64,000 nucleotides of DNA, from positions 21,375 to 85,374 of the forward strand of contig NZ_JACBYS010000011.1 in the NCBI RefSeq assembly GCF_013408245.1. The letters are read 5' to 3'. This DNA comes from Duganella sp. 1224. GTDB taxonomy: Bacteria; Pseudomonadota; Gammaproteobacteria; Burkholderiales; Burkholderiaceae_D. Shown here one piece after another: positions 36,325 through 45,007 of this stretch. Below the pieces are notes generated by a model. The model ran no database searches, was not told the DNA's origin, and was given only the letters and a program-made list of their open reading frames with translations. The position numbers were made by a program, and so were the translations under genes. Position 1 is the first letter of the stretch; every line of letters starts with the position of its first letter.

Positions 36325-36824
36325 GCCTTGCTCCCTTCGATACGCTCGATCGCCAGGCCGGCGCTGGCCGGGTCGCCGCCGCGCACGGCCACGTGAATGG
36401 CCTTGCGCACGCGGTTGTAGGTGCCACAGCGGCAGATGTTGGTCATGGCCGCGTCGATGTCGGCATCGGTGCATTTGGGCTTGTCGCGCACCAGCGCGGC
36501 GGCGGCCATGATCATGCCGGACTGGCAGAAGCCGCACTGCGGCACGTCCAGCGCGGCCCAGGCTTTTTGAATGGGATGCGAGCCGTCCGGCGACAGGCCC
36601 TCGATGGTGGTGACCTTCTGCGCGGCGGTGACCGCCGATGCCGGGTAGACGCAGCTGCGGATGGCCTGGCCATCGATATGCACGGTGCAGGCGCCGCATT
36701 GCGCCATGCCGCAACCGTACTTGGTGCCGGTCAATCCCAGCTGTTCGCGGATCACCCACAGCAGCGGCGTATCGTCCTCCGCCTCGTACTCCATCACCGT
36801 GCCGTTGACGTTGAGCTTGGCCAT
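36321..36824 (-). CDS. Molybdenum hydroxylase 2Fe-2S subunit (IorA-like)
   Basis: A 167-residue electron-transfer subunit with two 2Fe-2S clusters. The N-terminal plant-ferredoxin-type site is KYGCGMAQCGACTVHIDGQA with a fourth Cys in RSCVYPAS. The C-terminal four-helix site is VPQCGFCQSGMIMAAAALV with NICRCGTYNRVRKAI. It starts MAKLNVNGTVMEYEAEDDTP at ATG 36824 and is the first gene of the long leftward operon that continues through soxXYZA to the flavoprotein. The ATGA overlap with the molybdenum subunit indicates stoichiometric synthesis. Confidence 0.94.
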   Translation of the reverse strand: MAKLNVNGTVMEYEAEDDTPLLWVIREQLGLTGTKYGCGMAQCGACTVHIDGQAIRSCVYPASAVTAAQKVTTIEGLSPDGSHPIQKAWAALDVPQCGFCQSGMIMAAAALVRDKPKCTDADIDAAMTNICRCGTYNRVRKAIHVAVRGGDPASAGLAIERIEGSKA

Positions 36825-36896
36825 CCATGTCTCCTGTTAGTCAGATGGAAAAATCGATCGCTGGTCATACTACCACTGTTTCACACTCGGAAAATT

Positions 36897-36910
36897 TTGA
36901 CTTGGATCAA
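36897..36910. promoter_or_regulatory. FNR/Anr-like box upstream of ompW
   Basis: TTGACTTGGATCAA matches the FNR consensus TTGAT-N4-ATCAA in 9 of 10 defined positions. It lies 67 nt upstream of the ompW start and 73 nt upstream of the divergent molybdoenzyme operon, so it could control either in response to oxygen. Regulation of ompW by FNR is known in enterobacteria. Confidence 0.6.
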
Positions 36911-36976
36911 TGTTTTTACTGCACTGCATCAATAGACTTGCTCACGTTACTTAACGACGACAAAGAGGCAAGTGAA

Positions 36977-37585
36977 ATGAGCAAGTCCGTAGCAGCAGTA
37001 CTGGCAGCCCTGACCCTGATGACCGGCCACGCCATGGCCGAAGACAGCCCATGGCTGGTGCGCGTGCGCGCAGTGCACGTGGACACCGCCGACAAATCCG
37101 ACCCGGTGGGCGGTGCCGGCGCGGCCGACCGCATCCACGTCAGCAACAAGACCATACCGGAATTCGACGTCTCCTACTTCTTCACCAAGCACATCGCCAC
37201 CGAACTGATCCTGACTTATCCGCAGAAGCATGATGTGTCGCTGGACGGCGCCAACATCGGCAGCGTGAAGGAACTGCCGCCGACGCTGACGCTGCAGTAC
37301 CACTTCGCGCCGGACGCTACCTTCCGTCCTTACGTGGGCGCGGGCGTCAACTACACCACCTTCTCGAAAGTACACCTGCTGAACGGCGCGGGCAGCCTGG
37401 AGCATGACAGCTTCGGCCTGGCGCTGCAGGCGGGCGCCGACGTGGCGATCGACCAGCACTGGTCGATCAACTTCGACCTCAAGAAAGTGCAGATGCGCAG
37501 CGACGTGATGATTGGCGGCGCCAAGGCCAGCCGCGTGAAGATCGACCCGGTGCTGCTGGGCGTGGGCATCGGCTACCGCTTCTGA
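36977..37585 (+). CDS. ompW: Outer-membrane protein OmpW
   Basis: A 202-residue eight-stranded beta-barrel protein of the OmpW family, thought to let small hydrophobic molecules cross the outer membrane. The start MSKSVAAVLAALTLMTGHAM (ATG 36977, GAGG upstream) gives a clean signal peptide cleaved after AMA. Barrel motifs are WLVRVRAVHVDTADKSDPVG, IPEFDVSYFFTKHIATELIL, PPTLTLQYHFAPDATFRPYV, GAGVNYTTFSKVHLL and the C-terminal LLGVGIGYRF ending in Phe, the BAM recognition signal. A longer reading frame exists upstream but lacks a signal. An FNR-like box precedes it. Confidence 0.95.
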   Translation: MSKSVAAVLAALTLMTGHAMAEDSPWLVRVRAVHVDTADKSDPVGGAGAADRIHVSNKTIPEFDVSYFFTKHIATELILTYPQKHDVSLDGANIGSVKELPPTLTLQYHFAPDATFRPYVGAGVNYTTFSKVHLLNGAGSLEHDSFGLALQAGADVAIDQHWSINFDLKKVQMRSDVMIGGAKASRVKIDPVLLGVGIGYRF

Positions 37586-37699
37586 GCGGCGGCCGGCGGC
37601 CGGCGTTGCGACCTCGCGACACCGGCCACGGCACAGTGGCATGGATGAGCGGATTGGGGAACAATCGGAGTTCTCAGGTTTATCCAGGGAAATCTCACC

Positions 37700-39277
37700 A
37701 TGCTCGCACGCCTCAATATCGGAACCCGCCTGGGCTTCGGCTTTGCCATTGTGCTGGTGTTGTTGGTGGCCACCGTGCTGCTGGGGCTGGGCTCCATGCG
37801 CCGCGTCGGCAGCCACACGCACGACATCATTTACGACAAAAACGTCAAGATGGAAGCGGCCAACCACATGGTCGACAACGTCCGCAACGTCGCCCTGGCG
37901 CTGACCACGCTGGTGGTGGTGCCCGCCACCCCGCAAATGAACGCCGAGCTGGCCAAGATCGCCGAGGCGCGCCAGCGCTACGAGGCGGCGCGCAAGGTCC
38001 TGCTGGGCCTGGCCACCGCGGACCAGGAGAAGGCGCTGATCGCGCGCCTGGACGAACTGCTCAAGCAGGGCGCGGCGGAAAACAACAAGGTCATCGAACT
38101 GCGCAAGGACGGCGAGATCCAGGACGCCATCGTCCAACTGACCGAGGTGGCCGCGCCGCGCCTGGGCGGCGTGCTGGCGGCGCTGGACGACATCCTCGTC
38201 TACGAGACCGCGCAGGCGCGCGCGGCCGGCGCCGAGGTCGAGTCGATCATGACCAACGCGCAGCTGCTGATGGCGGCGCTGGGCCTGCTGGCGGTGGCGT
38301 TTGGCGGCGGCGTCGCCTGGACCATCACGCGCTCGATCACAAGGCCACTGACCGAGGCGGTGGTGGTGGCGGAGACGGTGGCGTCCGGCGACCTGTCGTC
38401 GCAGATCGCGGTGCGCGCGAGCGACGAAACCGGCCGGCTGCTCAGCGCGCTCAAGGCGATGAACGACGCGCTGCTGAACGTGGTGGGACGGGTGCGTCAG
38501 GGCACGAATACCATCGCGACGGCGTCGAATGAAATCGCGGCCGGCAACCTGGACCTGTCGTCGCGCACCGAACAGCAGGCCAGCTCGCTGGAGCAGACGG
38601 CGGCGTCGATGGAGGAACTGACTTCGACCGTCAAACAGAACGCCGACCACGCCCGCCAGGCCGACACGCTGGCGCGCGCGGCGGCCGAGGTGGCCACGCG
38701 CGGCGGTGACATCGTCTCGCAGGCGGTGCGCACCATGGGCAGCATCAACGACTCGTCGCGGCGCATTGTCGACATCATCGGCGTGATCGACGGCATCGCT
38801 TTCCAGACCAACATTCTGGCGCTCAACGCGGCGGTGGAGGCGGCGCGCGCCGGCGAGCAGGGGCGCGGCTTCGCCGTGGTGGCAACCGAAGTGCGGGCGC
38901 TGGCACAGCGCAGCTCGGCGGCGGCGCGCGAGATCAAGGCGCTGATCGATGCCTCGGTGGCCAACGTGGACGACGGCTCGCGGCTGGTCAACGAGGCCGG
39001 CAAGACCATGGGCGACATTGTCGCCAGCATCGCCCGCGTGACCGACATCATGGGCGAGATCACCTCCGCCAGCCGCGACCAGACCAGCGGCATCGAGCAG
39101 ATCAACCAGGCCATCTCGCAGATGGACGAGGTGACGCAGCAGAACGCGGCGCTGGTGGAACAGGCGGCGGCAGCCTCGCAGAGCATGCAGGACCAGGCGG
39201 CGGCGCTGGCCGAGGTGGTGGGGTTCTTCCGCACCGGCGGCGCGGCGGGGACGGCTATAATGTTACCAAATCGATAG
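37700..39277 (+). CDS. Methyl-accepting chemotaxis protein (periplasmic 4HB-type sensor)
   Basis: A 525-residue chemoreceptor. TM1 is GFGFAIVLVLLVATVLLGLG (residues about 12-32). The periplasmic part of about 155 residues is helical and fits the four-helix-bundle MCP sensor (HTHDIIYDKNVKMEAANHMV). TM2 lies at about 188-210, followed by HAMP (RSITRPLTEAVVVAETVASG) and the signalling domain with tip sequence IDGIAFQTNILALNAAVEAA and RAGEQGRGFAVVATEVRALA. No CheR/CheB-docking pentapeptide is seen at the C-terminus. The ligand is unknown. A lipoprotein gene follows after 17 nt. Confidence 0.94.
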   Translation: MLARLNIGTRLGFGFAIVLVLLVATVLLGLGSMRRVGSHTHDIIYDKNVKMEAANHMVDNVRNVALALTTLVVVPATPQMNAELAKIAEARQRYEAARKVLLGLATADQEKALIARLDELLKQGAAENNKVIELRKDGEIQDAIVQLTEVAAPRLGGVLAALDDILVYETAQARAAGAEVESIMTNAQLLMAALGLLAVAFGGGVAWTITRSITRPLTEAVVVAETVASGDLSSQIAVRASDETGRLLSALKAMNDALLNVVGRVRQGTNTIATASNEIAAGNLDLSSRTEQQASSLEQTAASMEELTSTVKQNADHARQADTLARAAAEVATRGGDIVSQAVRTMGSINDSSRRIVDIIGVIDGIAFQTNILALNAAVEAARAGEQGRGFAVVATEVRALAQRSSAAAREIKALIDASVANVDDGSRLVNEAGKTMGDIVASIARVTDIMGEITSASRDQTSGIEQINQAISQMDEVTQQNAALVEQAAAASQSMQDQAAALAEVVGFFRTGGAAGTAIMLPNR

Positions 39278-39294
39278 TCACCCACGGAAAGCCC

Positions 39295-39720
39295 ATGCGC
39301 AAGACCCTGATCCTCCTGATGCCGCTGCTATTGGCCGCCTGCGTTGACGACAGCGCCTCGTACTACGCGGACGGCCCGGTGGGCAACCACGCGCTGACCA
39401 TCCACCGCGCGCAAAAGCATTTCTGGAGCAAGGAGAGCCGGGTGGAACTGATCATGCAGCGCCTGCCGGACTGCGTGCGCCGCGTGGAGCTGAGCGAGAT
39501 GCCGGCGGACGAGGTGGAAATCGAACTGCTGTCCGGCGGCGACAACGTCTGGACGCTGCGCGCCGGCAGCGAGATGTGGCAGGTCGAAACCCAGACCTGC
39601 ACCATGTATCCGGATGTGAAGGGGGATGGCGGCGAGCTGATGGGAGTGTTTCGCGACGACGGCGGCAAGTTCGTCTACGAAGCCGCCGTCATCGAAACCG
39701 TTCCCGCCGATACCAAATAA
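39295..39720 (+). CDS. Small lipoprotein, function unknown
   Basis: A 141-residue protein with lipoprotein signal MRKTLILLMPLLLAAC (lipobox LLAAC, Cys16; Asp follows at +3, VDD). The mature part has CVRRVELSEMPADEVEIELL and WQVETQTCTMYPDVKGDG, two cysteines that could pair, and no recognised domain. It lies directly after the chemoreceptor on the same strand and ends 2 nt before the convergent second receptor gene. A role tied to the receptor cannot be shown. Confidence 0.75.
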   Translation: MRKTLILLMPLLLAACVDDSASYYADGPVGNHALTIHRAQKHFWSKESRVELIMQRLPDCVRRVELSEMPADEVEIELLSGGDNVWTLRAGSEMWQVETQTCTMYPDVKGDGGELMGVFRDDGGKFVYEAAVIETVPADTK

Positions 39721-39722
39721 GC

Positions 39723-41366
39723 TCAGCGCACCAGTGCGATCTGGCGCCTGGCCGGCCGTGACGCCGTCCGCGCCGCCGGCGCCGGCGCCACCGCCCCCGC
39801 CGCGCCGGCCGGCGCGTCGCCGCCCAGCCTGAAGCGCGCCACCAGCGTGGCCAGCATCGCCGCCTGTTCCTGCATGCTGCCGGCCGCCGCCGCCGCCTGC
39901 TCCACCAGCGCGGCGTTCTGCTGGGTCACCGAATCCATCTCCGTGATCGCCATGTTGACGTGGCCGATGCCCGTGCTTTGCTCGCTCGAGGCGTCGGTGA
40001 TGGCCGACATGATCTGCGTCACCCGCGACACGCTCATCACCACCTGGTCCATCGTCGTGCCGGCCTCGGCCACGAGCGCGCTGCCGTTGTTGATGCTGTC
40101 CACCGAGGCGTTGATCAGCTCCTTGATTTCCTTGGCCGCCGCCGCCGAGCGCTGCGCCAGGTTGCGCACCTCGGACGCCACCACCGCGAAGCCACGGCCC
40201 TGTTCGCCGGCGCGCGCGGCCTCCACCGCCGCGTTCAGGGCCAGGATATTGGTCTGGAAGGCGATGCCGTCGATCACGCTGATGATGTCGACGATGCGCG
40301 TGGCCGAGGCGTTGATGGTTTCCATCGTCTGCACCACCTGCGACACCACCTTGCCGCCGCGCTCGGCCACTTCCGAGGCCGACTGCACCAGCTTGTTGGC
40401 CTGGACGGCGTTGTCGGCGTTCTGGTTGACGGTCGAGGTCAACTCCTCCATCGACGCCGCCGTCTCCTCCAGCGAGCTGGCCTGCGACTCGGTGCGGGCC
40501 GACAGGTCCATATTGCCGGACGCGATCTCGCTCGACGCGGTGGCGATGGTGTCGGCGCTGCGGCGGATCTCGCCGATGGTCTCGGCCAGCCGCTGCTGCA
40601 TCGCCTTGACCGAGTGCAGGATGCTGCCCTGGTCGGCCGCGTGCACCTGGACCTGCACGCTGAGGTCGCCGTCGGCGATCTGCTGCGTCACCTCGCCCAC
40701 GTACTCCGGCGTGCCGCCGATGGTGTGGCGCAGGCTCTTGTTGACCAGGCTGACCACCAGCCACAGCAGTGCGCACACCAGCGCCAGCCAGCCGGCCGAT
40801 TTCAGCAGCGAAGCATAGAAGGCAGCGTCGATGTCGTCGATGTAGACGCCGGTGGTCAGGTCCCAGTTCCACGGCGCGTAGTGAACCACGCGGCTCATCT
40901 TCGGCACCGGCTCGGTCGAGCCCGGACGCGACCAGTAATAATTGACGAAGCCGCCGCCCTCGGGCAGCGCGCCGGCGGCGGCGATCTCGCGGTAGACGTA
41001 GGTGCCCTTGGGGTCCTTCAGGTCGACCAGGTCCTTGTTATTGTTCTCCGGCTTGATCGGATGCATCAGCGAGACGGTGCCGCTGCTGATGGTGAAGTAG
41101 CCGTCCTTGGCGTAGCGCAGGTTCTTGACCGCCTCCATCGCCTGTTTCTGCGCCTCCTCCTTGCTGAGCGCGCCGGAGGCGGCCTTGTCGCCGAACTGCT
41201 TGACCACGTTGAGCGCCAGGTCGTCGACATTGCGCAGGTCGCTGGCGCGCTCCTCCATCCGCACCTTGCGCGTCTGGATGGTTTCAAACAGGAAGATCGC
41301 CGTGATGCACAGCAGGCTGCAGATCAGCGGCACCCACAATTTTTGCTGGAAGGACAACTTGTTCAT
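39723..41366 (-). CDS. Methyl-accepting chemotaxis protein with single Cache sensor
   Basis: A 547-residue chemoreceptor. TM1 is residues about 9-29 (LWVPLICSLLCITAIFLFET). The periplasmic domain (about 30-190) has the sCache_2 pattern: AVKNLRYAKDGYFTISSGTV, SLMHPIKPENNNKDLVDLKD, GTYVYREIAAAGALPEGGGF and APWNWDLTTGVYIDDIDAAF. TM2 at about 190-210 and a HAMP region (EVTQQIADGDLSVQVQVHAA) follow, then the signalling domain with IDGIAFQTNILALNAAVEAA. sCache_2 receptors often sense organic acids. Its signalling half is very similar to that of the neighbouring receptor but in opposite orientation. Confidence 0.94.
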   Translation of the reverse strand: MNKLSFQQKLWVPLICSLLCITAIFLFETIQTRKVRMEERASDLRNVDDLALNVVKQFGDKAASGALSKEEAQKQAMEAVKNLRYAKDGYFTISSGTVSLMHPIKPENNNKDLVDLKDPKGTYVYREIAAAGALPEGGGFVNYYWSRPGSTEPVPKMSRVVHYAPWNWDLTTGVYIDDIDAAFYASLLKSAGWLALVCALLWLVVSLVNKSLRHTIGGTPEYVGEVTQQIADGDLSVQVQVHAADQGSILHSVKAMQQRLAETIGEIRRSADTIATASSEIASGNMDLSARTESQASSLEETAASMEELTSTVNQNADNAVQANKLVQSASEVAERGGKVVSQVVQTMETINASATRIVDIISVIDGIAFQTNILALNAAVEAARAGEQGRGFAVVASEVRNLAQRSAAAAKEIKELINASVDSINNGSALVAEAGTTMDQVVMSVSRVTQIMSAITDASSEQSTGIGHVNMAITEMDSVTQQNAALVEQAAAAAGSMQEQAAMLATLVARFRLGGDAPAGAAGAVAPAPAARTASRPARRQIALVR

Positions 41367-41469
41367 GGGGCGAGTCTCCTATTGTCTTATGGAAACCAGC
41401 ATACCTCCAAACTTCCTTGCAGAGTGCAACAAATTTCATTCTTGTGGTTTATCCGCAAATACAAACGGA

Positions 41470-41485
41470 CTGGGCAATTGCCCAG
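41470..41485 (-). terminator. Stem-loop downstream of the DUF4148 gene
   Basis: CTGGGCAATTGCCCAG, a 16-nt perfect palindrome, follows the DUF4148 gene on the minus strand. The next minus-strand bases, TCCGTTTGTATTT, are only moderately U-rich. A weak intrinsic terminator is likely. Confidence 0.45.
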
Positions 41486-41502
41486 CCCGCGCGGCGCGCC
41501 GC

Positions 41503-41790
41503 TCAGTGGGCGGCGTTTTCAGGCTGGGCCGGCTTGGCGGCCAGTTGCGCCTTGACGGCGGCGCTTTTCGCGCGCGGCGCCATGTAGGCCGGGTCCAGGT
41601 AGGCCTCGTTGGTGTCGAGCAGGCCGGCCTTGCGGGCGGCCAGGGTGTCGGCCTTGACCTGCTCGCGCGTCAGCGTGCTGGGGCCGCTGGCGAGGAAGGT
41701 CTGGTCGAAGGCGGCTTCGCTGGGGTCGGCGGCGAAGGTACTGCCGGCGGCCAGCAGGGCGACGGCGGCGAAGAGGGCTTTGGCGTTCAT
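41503..41790 (-). CDS. DUF4148 domain protein (small exported)
   Basis: A 95-residue exported protein: signal peptide MNAKALFAAVALLAAGSTFA cleaved before ADPSEAAFD. The mature part carries the DUF4148 pattern, STLTREQVKADTLAARKAGL followed by an acidic-aromatic end (NEAYLDPAYMAP). Such proteins are numerous in Burkholderiales and their function is unknown. It is transcribed alone, divergent from the M28 peptidase gene. Confidence 0.82.
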   Translation of the reverse strand: MNAKALFAAVALLAAGSTFAADPSEAAFDQTFLASGPSTLTREQVKADTLAARKAGLLDTNEAYLDPAYMAPRAKSAAVKAQLAAKPAQPENAAH

Positions 41791-41970
41791 GATGGTGCTC
41801 CAGGGAAGGAATCGATGGAGTCATCTTAGTATTAAGTATTTCGATAAAAAAGCGCAATTATCGGCTTGGAATGATCGGCTTATCGAATCTCACCCTCCCG
41901 GTAGAAATGTGTCCACAAGCAACAAAAATGTGTCAGAATGGTGGCTTATTATTAACAATCATTCACCCAC

Positions 41971-43575
41971 ATGAAATCGCTCCTGTCGACGACGTTTTTG
42001 GCACTGTGCGCGTGCGAGGTCCACGCCGCGGCGTTGCCGAAGATCGACGGCGCGGCGCTGCTGGAACAGATCACCACGCTCGCCTCGGATGACTTCGAGG
42101 GCCGCGCGCCCGGCACCCATGGCGAGGACATGACCATCGCCTACTTGCAGCAGCAGTTCAAGCAACTGGGGCTGGAGCCGGGCAACCCGGACGGCGGCTA
42201 CCTGCAGACGGTGCCGCTGGTCGGCATCTCCAGCCATCCGACGCTGAGCTACAGCGGCAAGGACGGCAAGCCGGTGCAGCTGCGCTTCGGCGGCGACTAC
42301 ATCGCCTGGACCGCGCGCGGCGACAAGCAGCTGGACGTGGCCAACTCCGAGCTGGTGTTTGTCGGCTACGGCACCCAGGCGCCGGAATTCAAGTGGGACG
42401 ACTACAAGGGCGCCGACCTCAAGGGCAAAACGCTGGTCATGCTGATCAACGACCCGCCGGTGCCGGACCCCAAGCATCCCCGGCTGCTCGACCCGGCGGT
42501 GTTCGGCGGCAGCGCGGTCACCTGGTACGGCCGCTGGAACTACAAGTTCGAGATGGCGGCCAGGATGGGCGCGGCGGCAGCGCTGATCGTGCATGACAAG
42601 ACGGCCGGCTACCCGTACGAGTTCGTCGTCAACAGCTGGGGCCGCGAAAACTTCGCGCTGAAAAGCAAGGCCCCGGACCCCGGCTATCCGGCGGTGCCCG
42701 GCTGGCTGCAGCAGGAGCGCGCCTGCGAGCTGTTCAAGGCGGCCGGGCTGGACTTCAAGCAACTGAAGGAGCAAGCGCTATCGCGCGGCTTCAAGCCGGT
42801 GCCGCTGGGGATCAAGCTGAACGTTTCGATGCTGAACGCCACGCGCGACGTGGTCTCGCACAACGTGGTGGCGCGCATCACCGGCAGCGACCCGCAGCTG
42901 AAGCAGGAAGTGGTGGTGTACACCGCGCACTGGGACCACTTCGGCATCGACGACACGCTGCCCGGTCCGCGCACGCAGCAGATCTTCCACGGCGCGGTGG
43001 ACAACGCCAGCGGCGTGGCGGCGCTGTTGCAGCTGGCGCGCGCCTACAAGGCGCTGCCGGTGGCGCCCAAGCGCACCATCCTGTTCGTGGCGACCACGGC
43101 GGAAGAACGTGGGCTGCTGGGCGCGCAATACTACGTGCGGCATCCGCTGTACCCGCTGAACAAGACGGTGCTCAACCTCAACATCGACGGCCTCAACCTG
43201 TGGGGCCGCAGCCGCGAGGTCGAGCTGAGCGGCATGGGCAAGTCGAGTGCCGACGAGCTGGTGACCGCGATCGCCGCCAGACAAGGGCGGGTGGTGCGGC
43301 CCGACAGCAACGTCAGCTACGGCAGCTACTACCGCGGCGACCAGCTGGAATTCGCGCGCGCCGGCGTGCCGACGATCTACCTGCGCAGCAGCGCCAGCAA
43401 GGCGCAGCAGTACACCACGCAGCAATACCACACGGTGCATGACGTGGTGCAGCCGAGCTGGAACCTGGGCGGCGCGCTGGAGGACATCAGCCTGCTGTTC
43501 CAGGCCGGCTACCAGGCCGCGCAAGCCAAGGACCAGCCCAAGTGGAAAGACGGCGCCGAGTTCCAGCGCCGTTAA
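41971..43575 (+). CDS. M28-family zinc metallopeptidase with PA-type insert
   Basis: A 534-residue exported aminopeptidase-like enzyme. The signal peptide (residues 1-20) is followed by a helical N-terminal part (ALLEQITTLASDDFEGRAPG), then a PA-like inserted domain (about 120-260, VFVGYGTQAPEFKWDDYKGA). The M28 catalytic core holds zinc ligands and catalytic residues in TAHWDHFG (H320, D322), GAVDNASG (D344) and TTAEERGLLG (E378 as base, E379 as ligand). A later QYHTVHDVVQP supplies the last His. It probably trims N-terminal residues from extracellular or periplasmic peptides. A 90-nt palindrome follows the stop codon. Confidence 0.92.
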   Translation: MKSLLSTTFLALCACEVHAAALPKIDGAALLEQITTLASDDFEGRAPGTHGEDMTIAYLQQQFKQLGLEPGNPDGGYLQTVPLVGISSHPTLSYSGKDGKPVQLRFGGDYIAWTARGDKQLDVANSELVFVGYGTQAPEFKWDDYKGADLKGKTLVMLINDPPVPDPKHPRLLDPAVFGGSAVTWYGRWNYKFEMAARMGAAAALIVHDKTAGYPYEFVVNSWGRENFALKSKAPDPGYPAVPGWLQQERACELFKAAGLDFKQLKEQALSRGFKPVPLGIKLNVSMLNATRDVVSHNVVARITGSDPQLKQEVVVYTAHWDHFGIDDTLPGPRTQQIFHGAVDNASGVAALLQLARAYKALPVAPKRTILFVATTAEERGLLGAQYYVRHPLYPLNKTVLNLNIDGLNLWGRSREVELSGMGKSSADELVTAIAARQGRVVRPDSNVSYGSYYRGDQLEFARAGVPTIYLRSSASKAQQYTTQQYHTVHDVVQPSWNLGGALEDISLLFQAGYQAAQAKDQPKWKDGAEFQRR

Positions 43576-43590
43576 CCAAACTCCGCAAAC

Positions 43591-43680
43591 TCCGGGGTCA
43601 GGTCCTCCATTTCTACACGGCCTCTGCCGTACGCGCGCGTACGGCAGAGGCCGTGTAGAAATGGAGGACCTGACCCCGGA
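43591..43680. repeat. 90-nt perfect palindrome (45-bp arms, no spacer)
   Basis: Bases 43591-43635 are exactly the reverse complement of 43636-43680, with no loop or mismatch. The element occupies almost the whole gap between the convergent M28 peptidase and thioredoxin-like genes, so it can act as a bidirectional terminator. The outer 26 bases beginning at GGGGTC (43594) also occur in the element at 56944-57030; the inner parts differ at a few matched positions. No U-run follows. Confidence 0.9.
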
Positions 43681-43688
43681 TTATCGGG

Positions 43689-44990
43689 TTAGAGCGCGGC
43701 GGCGAGGGCGGCCGGGAGGCTGGCTTGTCTGGCGGCGAGCTTTTGCAGCTGGCTCAGGTTGCGCTGCTGGCGGGCGTCGGCGCCCGCCGCCTGGATGTCG
43801 GCCAGCAGGCCTTGCGCGGCCTGCGCGATGCGAACGCTGTCCTGCGGTGCCAGGTCGAGCACGCTGGTCAGGTAAGTCACGCCCCATTGCAGCCGCGTGG
43901 CCGGGCCGCGCGCCGCGTCCCAGGCCTTGCCGTACCAGTCCAGCACGCCCGCGATGTCGTTGCGGCGCCGCGCGCTGGCCGCCAGACTCAGCATGAAGTA
44001 GTACGGCGAATGCGAACGCGGCAATTCGTCCAGCAACACTTGCTCCGCCTGCGCCGCCAGGCCGGCGTCGTTCAGCGCGCTGACGGCGGTGTTGACCAGC
44101 GTGTGGCGCTCGTACGGATCGGTCGATTCGGCCAGCGCGTCACGCACCCGCGCCAGCACCTGGTCCTGCAGCCCCTGCGTGGGCGCCAGCAGGCGCGCCA
44201 TGCGCATCTGCAGCCGCGCCGCCATCAGGCGGTCGGGCGCGCCGAGCCAGAAGTCGTCCGCCCATTGCGCCGCCACGCCGCCCAGCGCGGCCGCCAGTTC
44301 CTCGCGCCGGCCGGCGATCTTGATCAGGTTGAGGCCACTGTTGTTGAGGATGTCCATGTTGGAGCGCGCCAGCCGGGCGTCGGCCAGCAGCGCCAGCAGC
44401 GCGTCGGCGTCGGCGCTGCCGCTGGCCAGTGCGGCGTGCAGCCGCAAGCGCGTGGCGGCGTCCGGATTGGTGCTGGCGGCGGCCAGCGCCGTCAGCGTGG
44501 GCGCCAGCGCGCGCGTGCCGAGCAGCTTGCCCTCGTCGGTGTCCCACGAGTAGTGGCTCAGCAGCGACCACTCGTCGGCACGCAGGGCGCGCGATGCGCT
44601 CAGCGCCGCCTCCAGCGCGGCGGCAGCCGATGCGCCGGCCTGGTGCACGGCCAGCGCGACGTCGAAGGCGGCAACAAACAGTTCGCCGTCCAGCTCGCAC
44701 GGCAGGCGCGTGATTTCGCTGCCGTCCGGCGCGAACAGCACCAGCGTCGGGTAGCTGCGCAACTGGTGACGCGCGGCCAGCGCCTGGGCGCCGGGGCTGT
44801 CGCCGTCGAGGTGGTAGCACAGCACCGAGGCCGCGCGCGCGGCAAACTCGGCGCGCGCGAAAATCTCGGCCTTGACCCGGTTGCACGGCGGGCACCACGC
44901 CGCGCCCCAGTACAGGAACAGCGGACGCTGTTGCGCGCGCGCCAGCGCCAGGGCGGCGTCGAGGTCGCCGTTCAGCCATGCAATTGCCAT
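43689..44990 (-). CDS. Thioredoxin-fold protein with long helical C-terminal domain
   Basis: A 433-residue protein starting MAIAWLNGDLDAALALARAQ (ATG 44990; longer frames upstream run into folE). The first 120 residues are a thioredoxin fold with active site WGAAWCPPCNRVKAEIF (CPPC) and cis-Pro region LRSYPTLVLFAPDG. The remaining 300 residues are Ala-rich helices resembling a TPR-like solenoid (ALLADARLARSNMDILNNSG, AALNDAGLAAQAEQVLLDEL). No signal peptide is seen, so it should act in the cytoplasm as a thiol-disulfide reductase or chaperone-like factor. It ends 9 nt from the palindrome. Confidence 0.82.
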   Translation of the reverse strand: MAIAWLNGDLDAALALARAQQRPLFLYWGAAWCPPCNRVKAEIFARAEFAARAASVLCYHLDGDSPGAQALAARHQLRSYPTLVLFAPDGSEITRLPCELDGELFVAAFDVALAVHQAGASAAAALEAALSASRALRADEWSLLSHYSWDTDEGKLLGTRALAPTLTALAAASTNPDAATRLRLHAALASGSADADALLALLADARLARSNMDILNNSGLNLIKIAGRREELAAALGGVAAQWADDFWLGAPDRLMAARLQMRMARLLAPTQGLQDQVLARVRDALAESTDPYERHTLVNTAVSALNDAGLAAQAEQVLLDELPRSHSPYYFMLSLAASARRRNDIAGVLDWYGKAWDAARGPATRLQWGVTYLTSVLDLAPQDSVRIAQAAQGLLADIQAAGADARQQRNLSQLQKLAARQASLPAALAAAL

Positions 44991-45007
44991 CGTCGCCGCC
45001 CTCGCCT

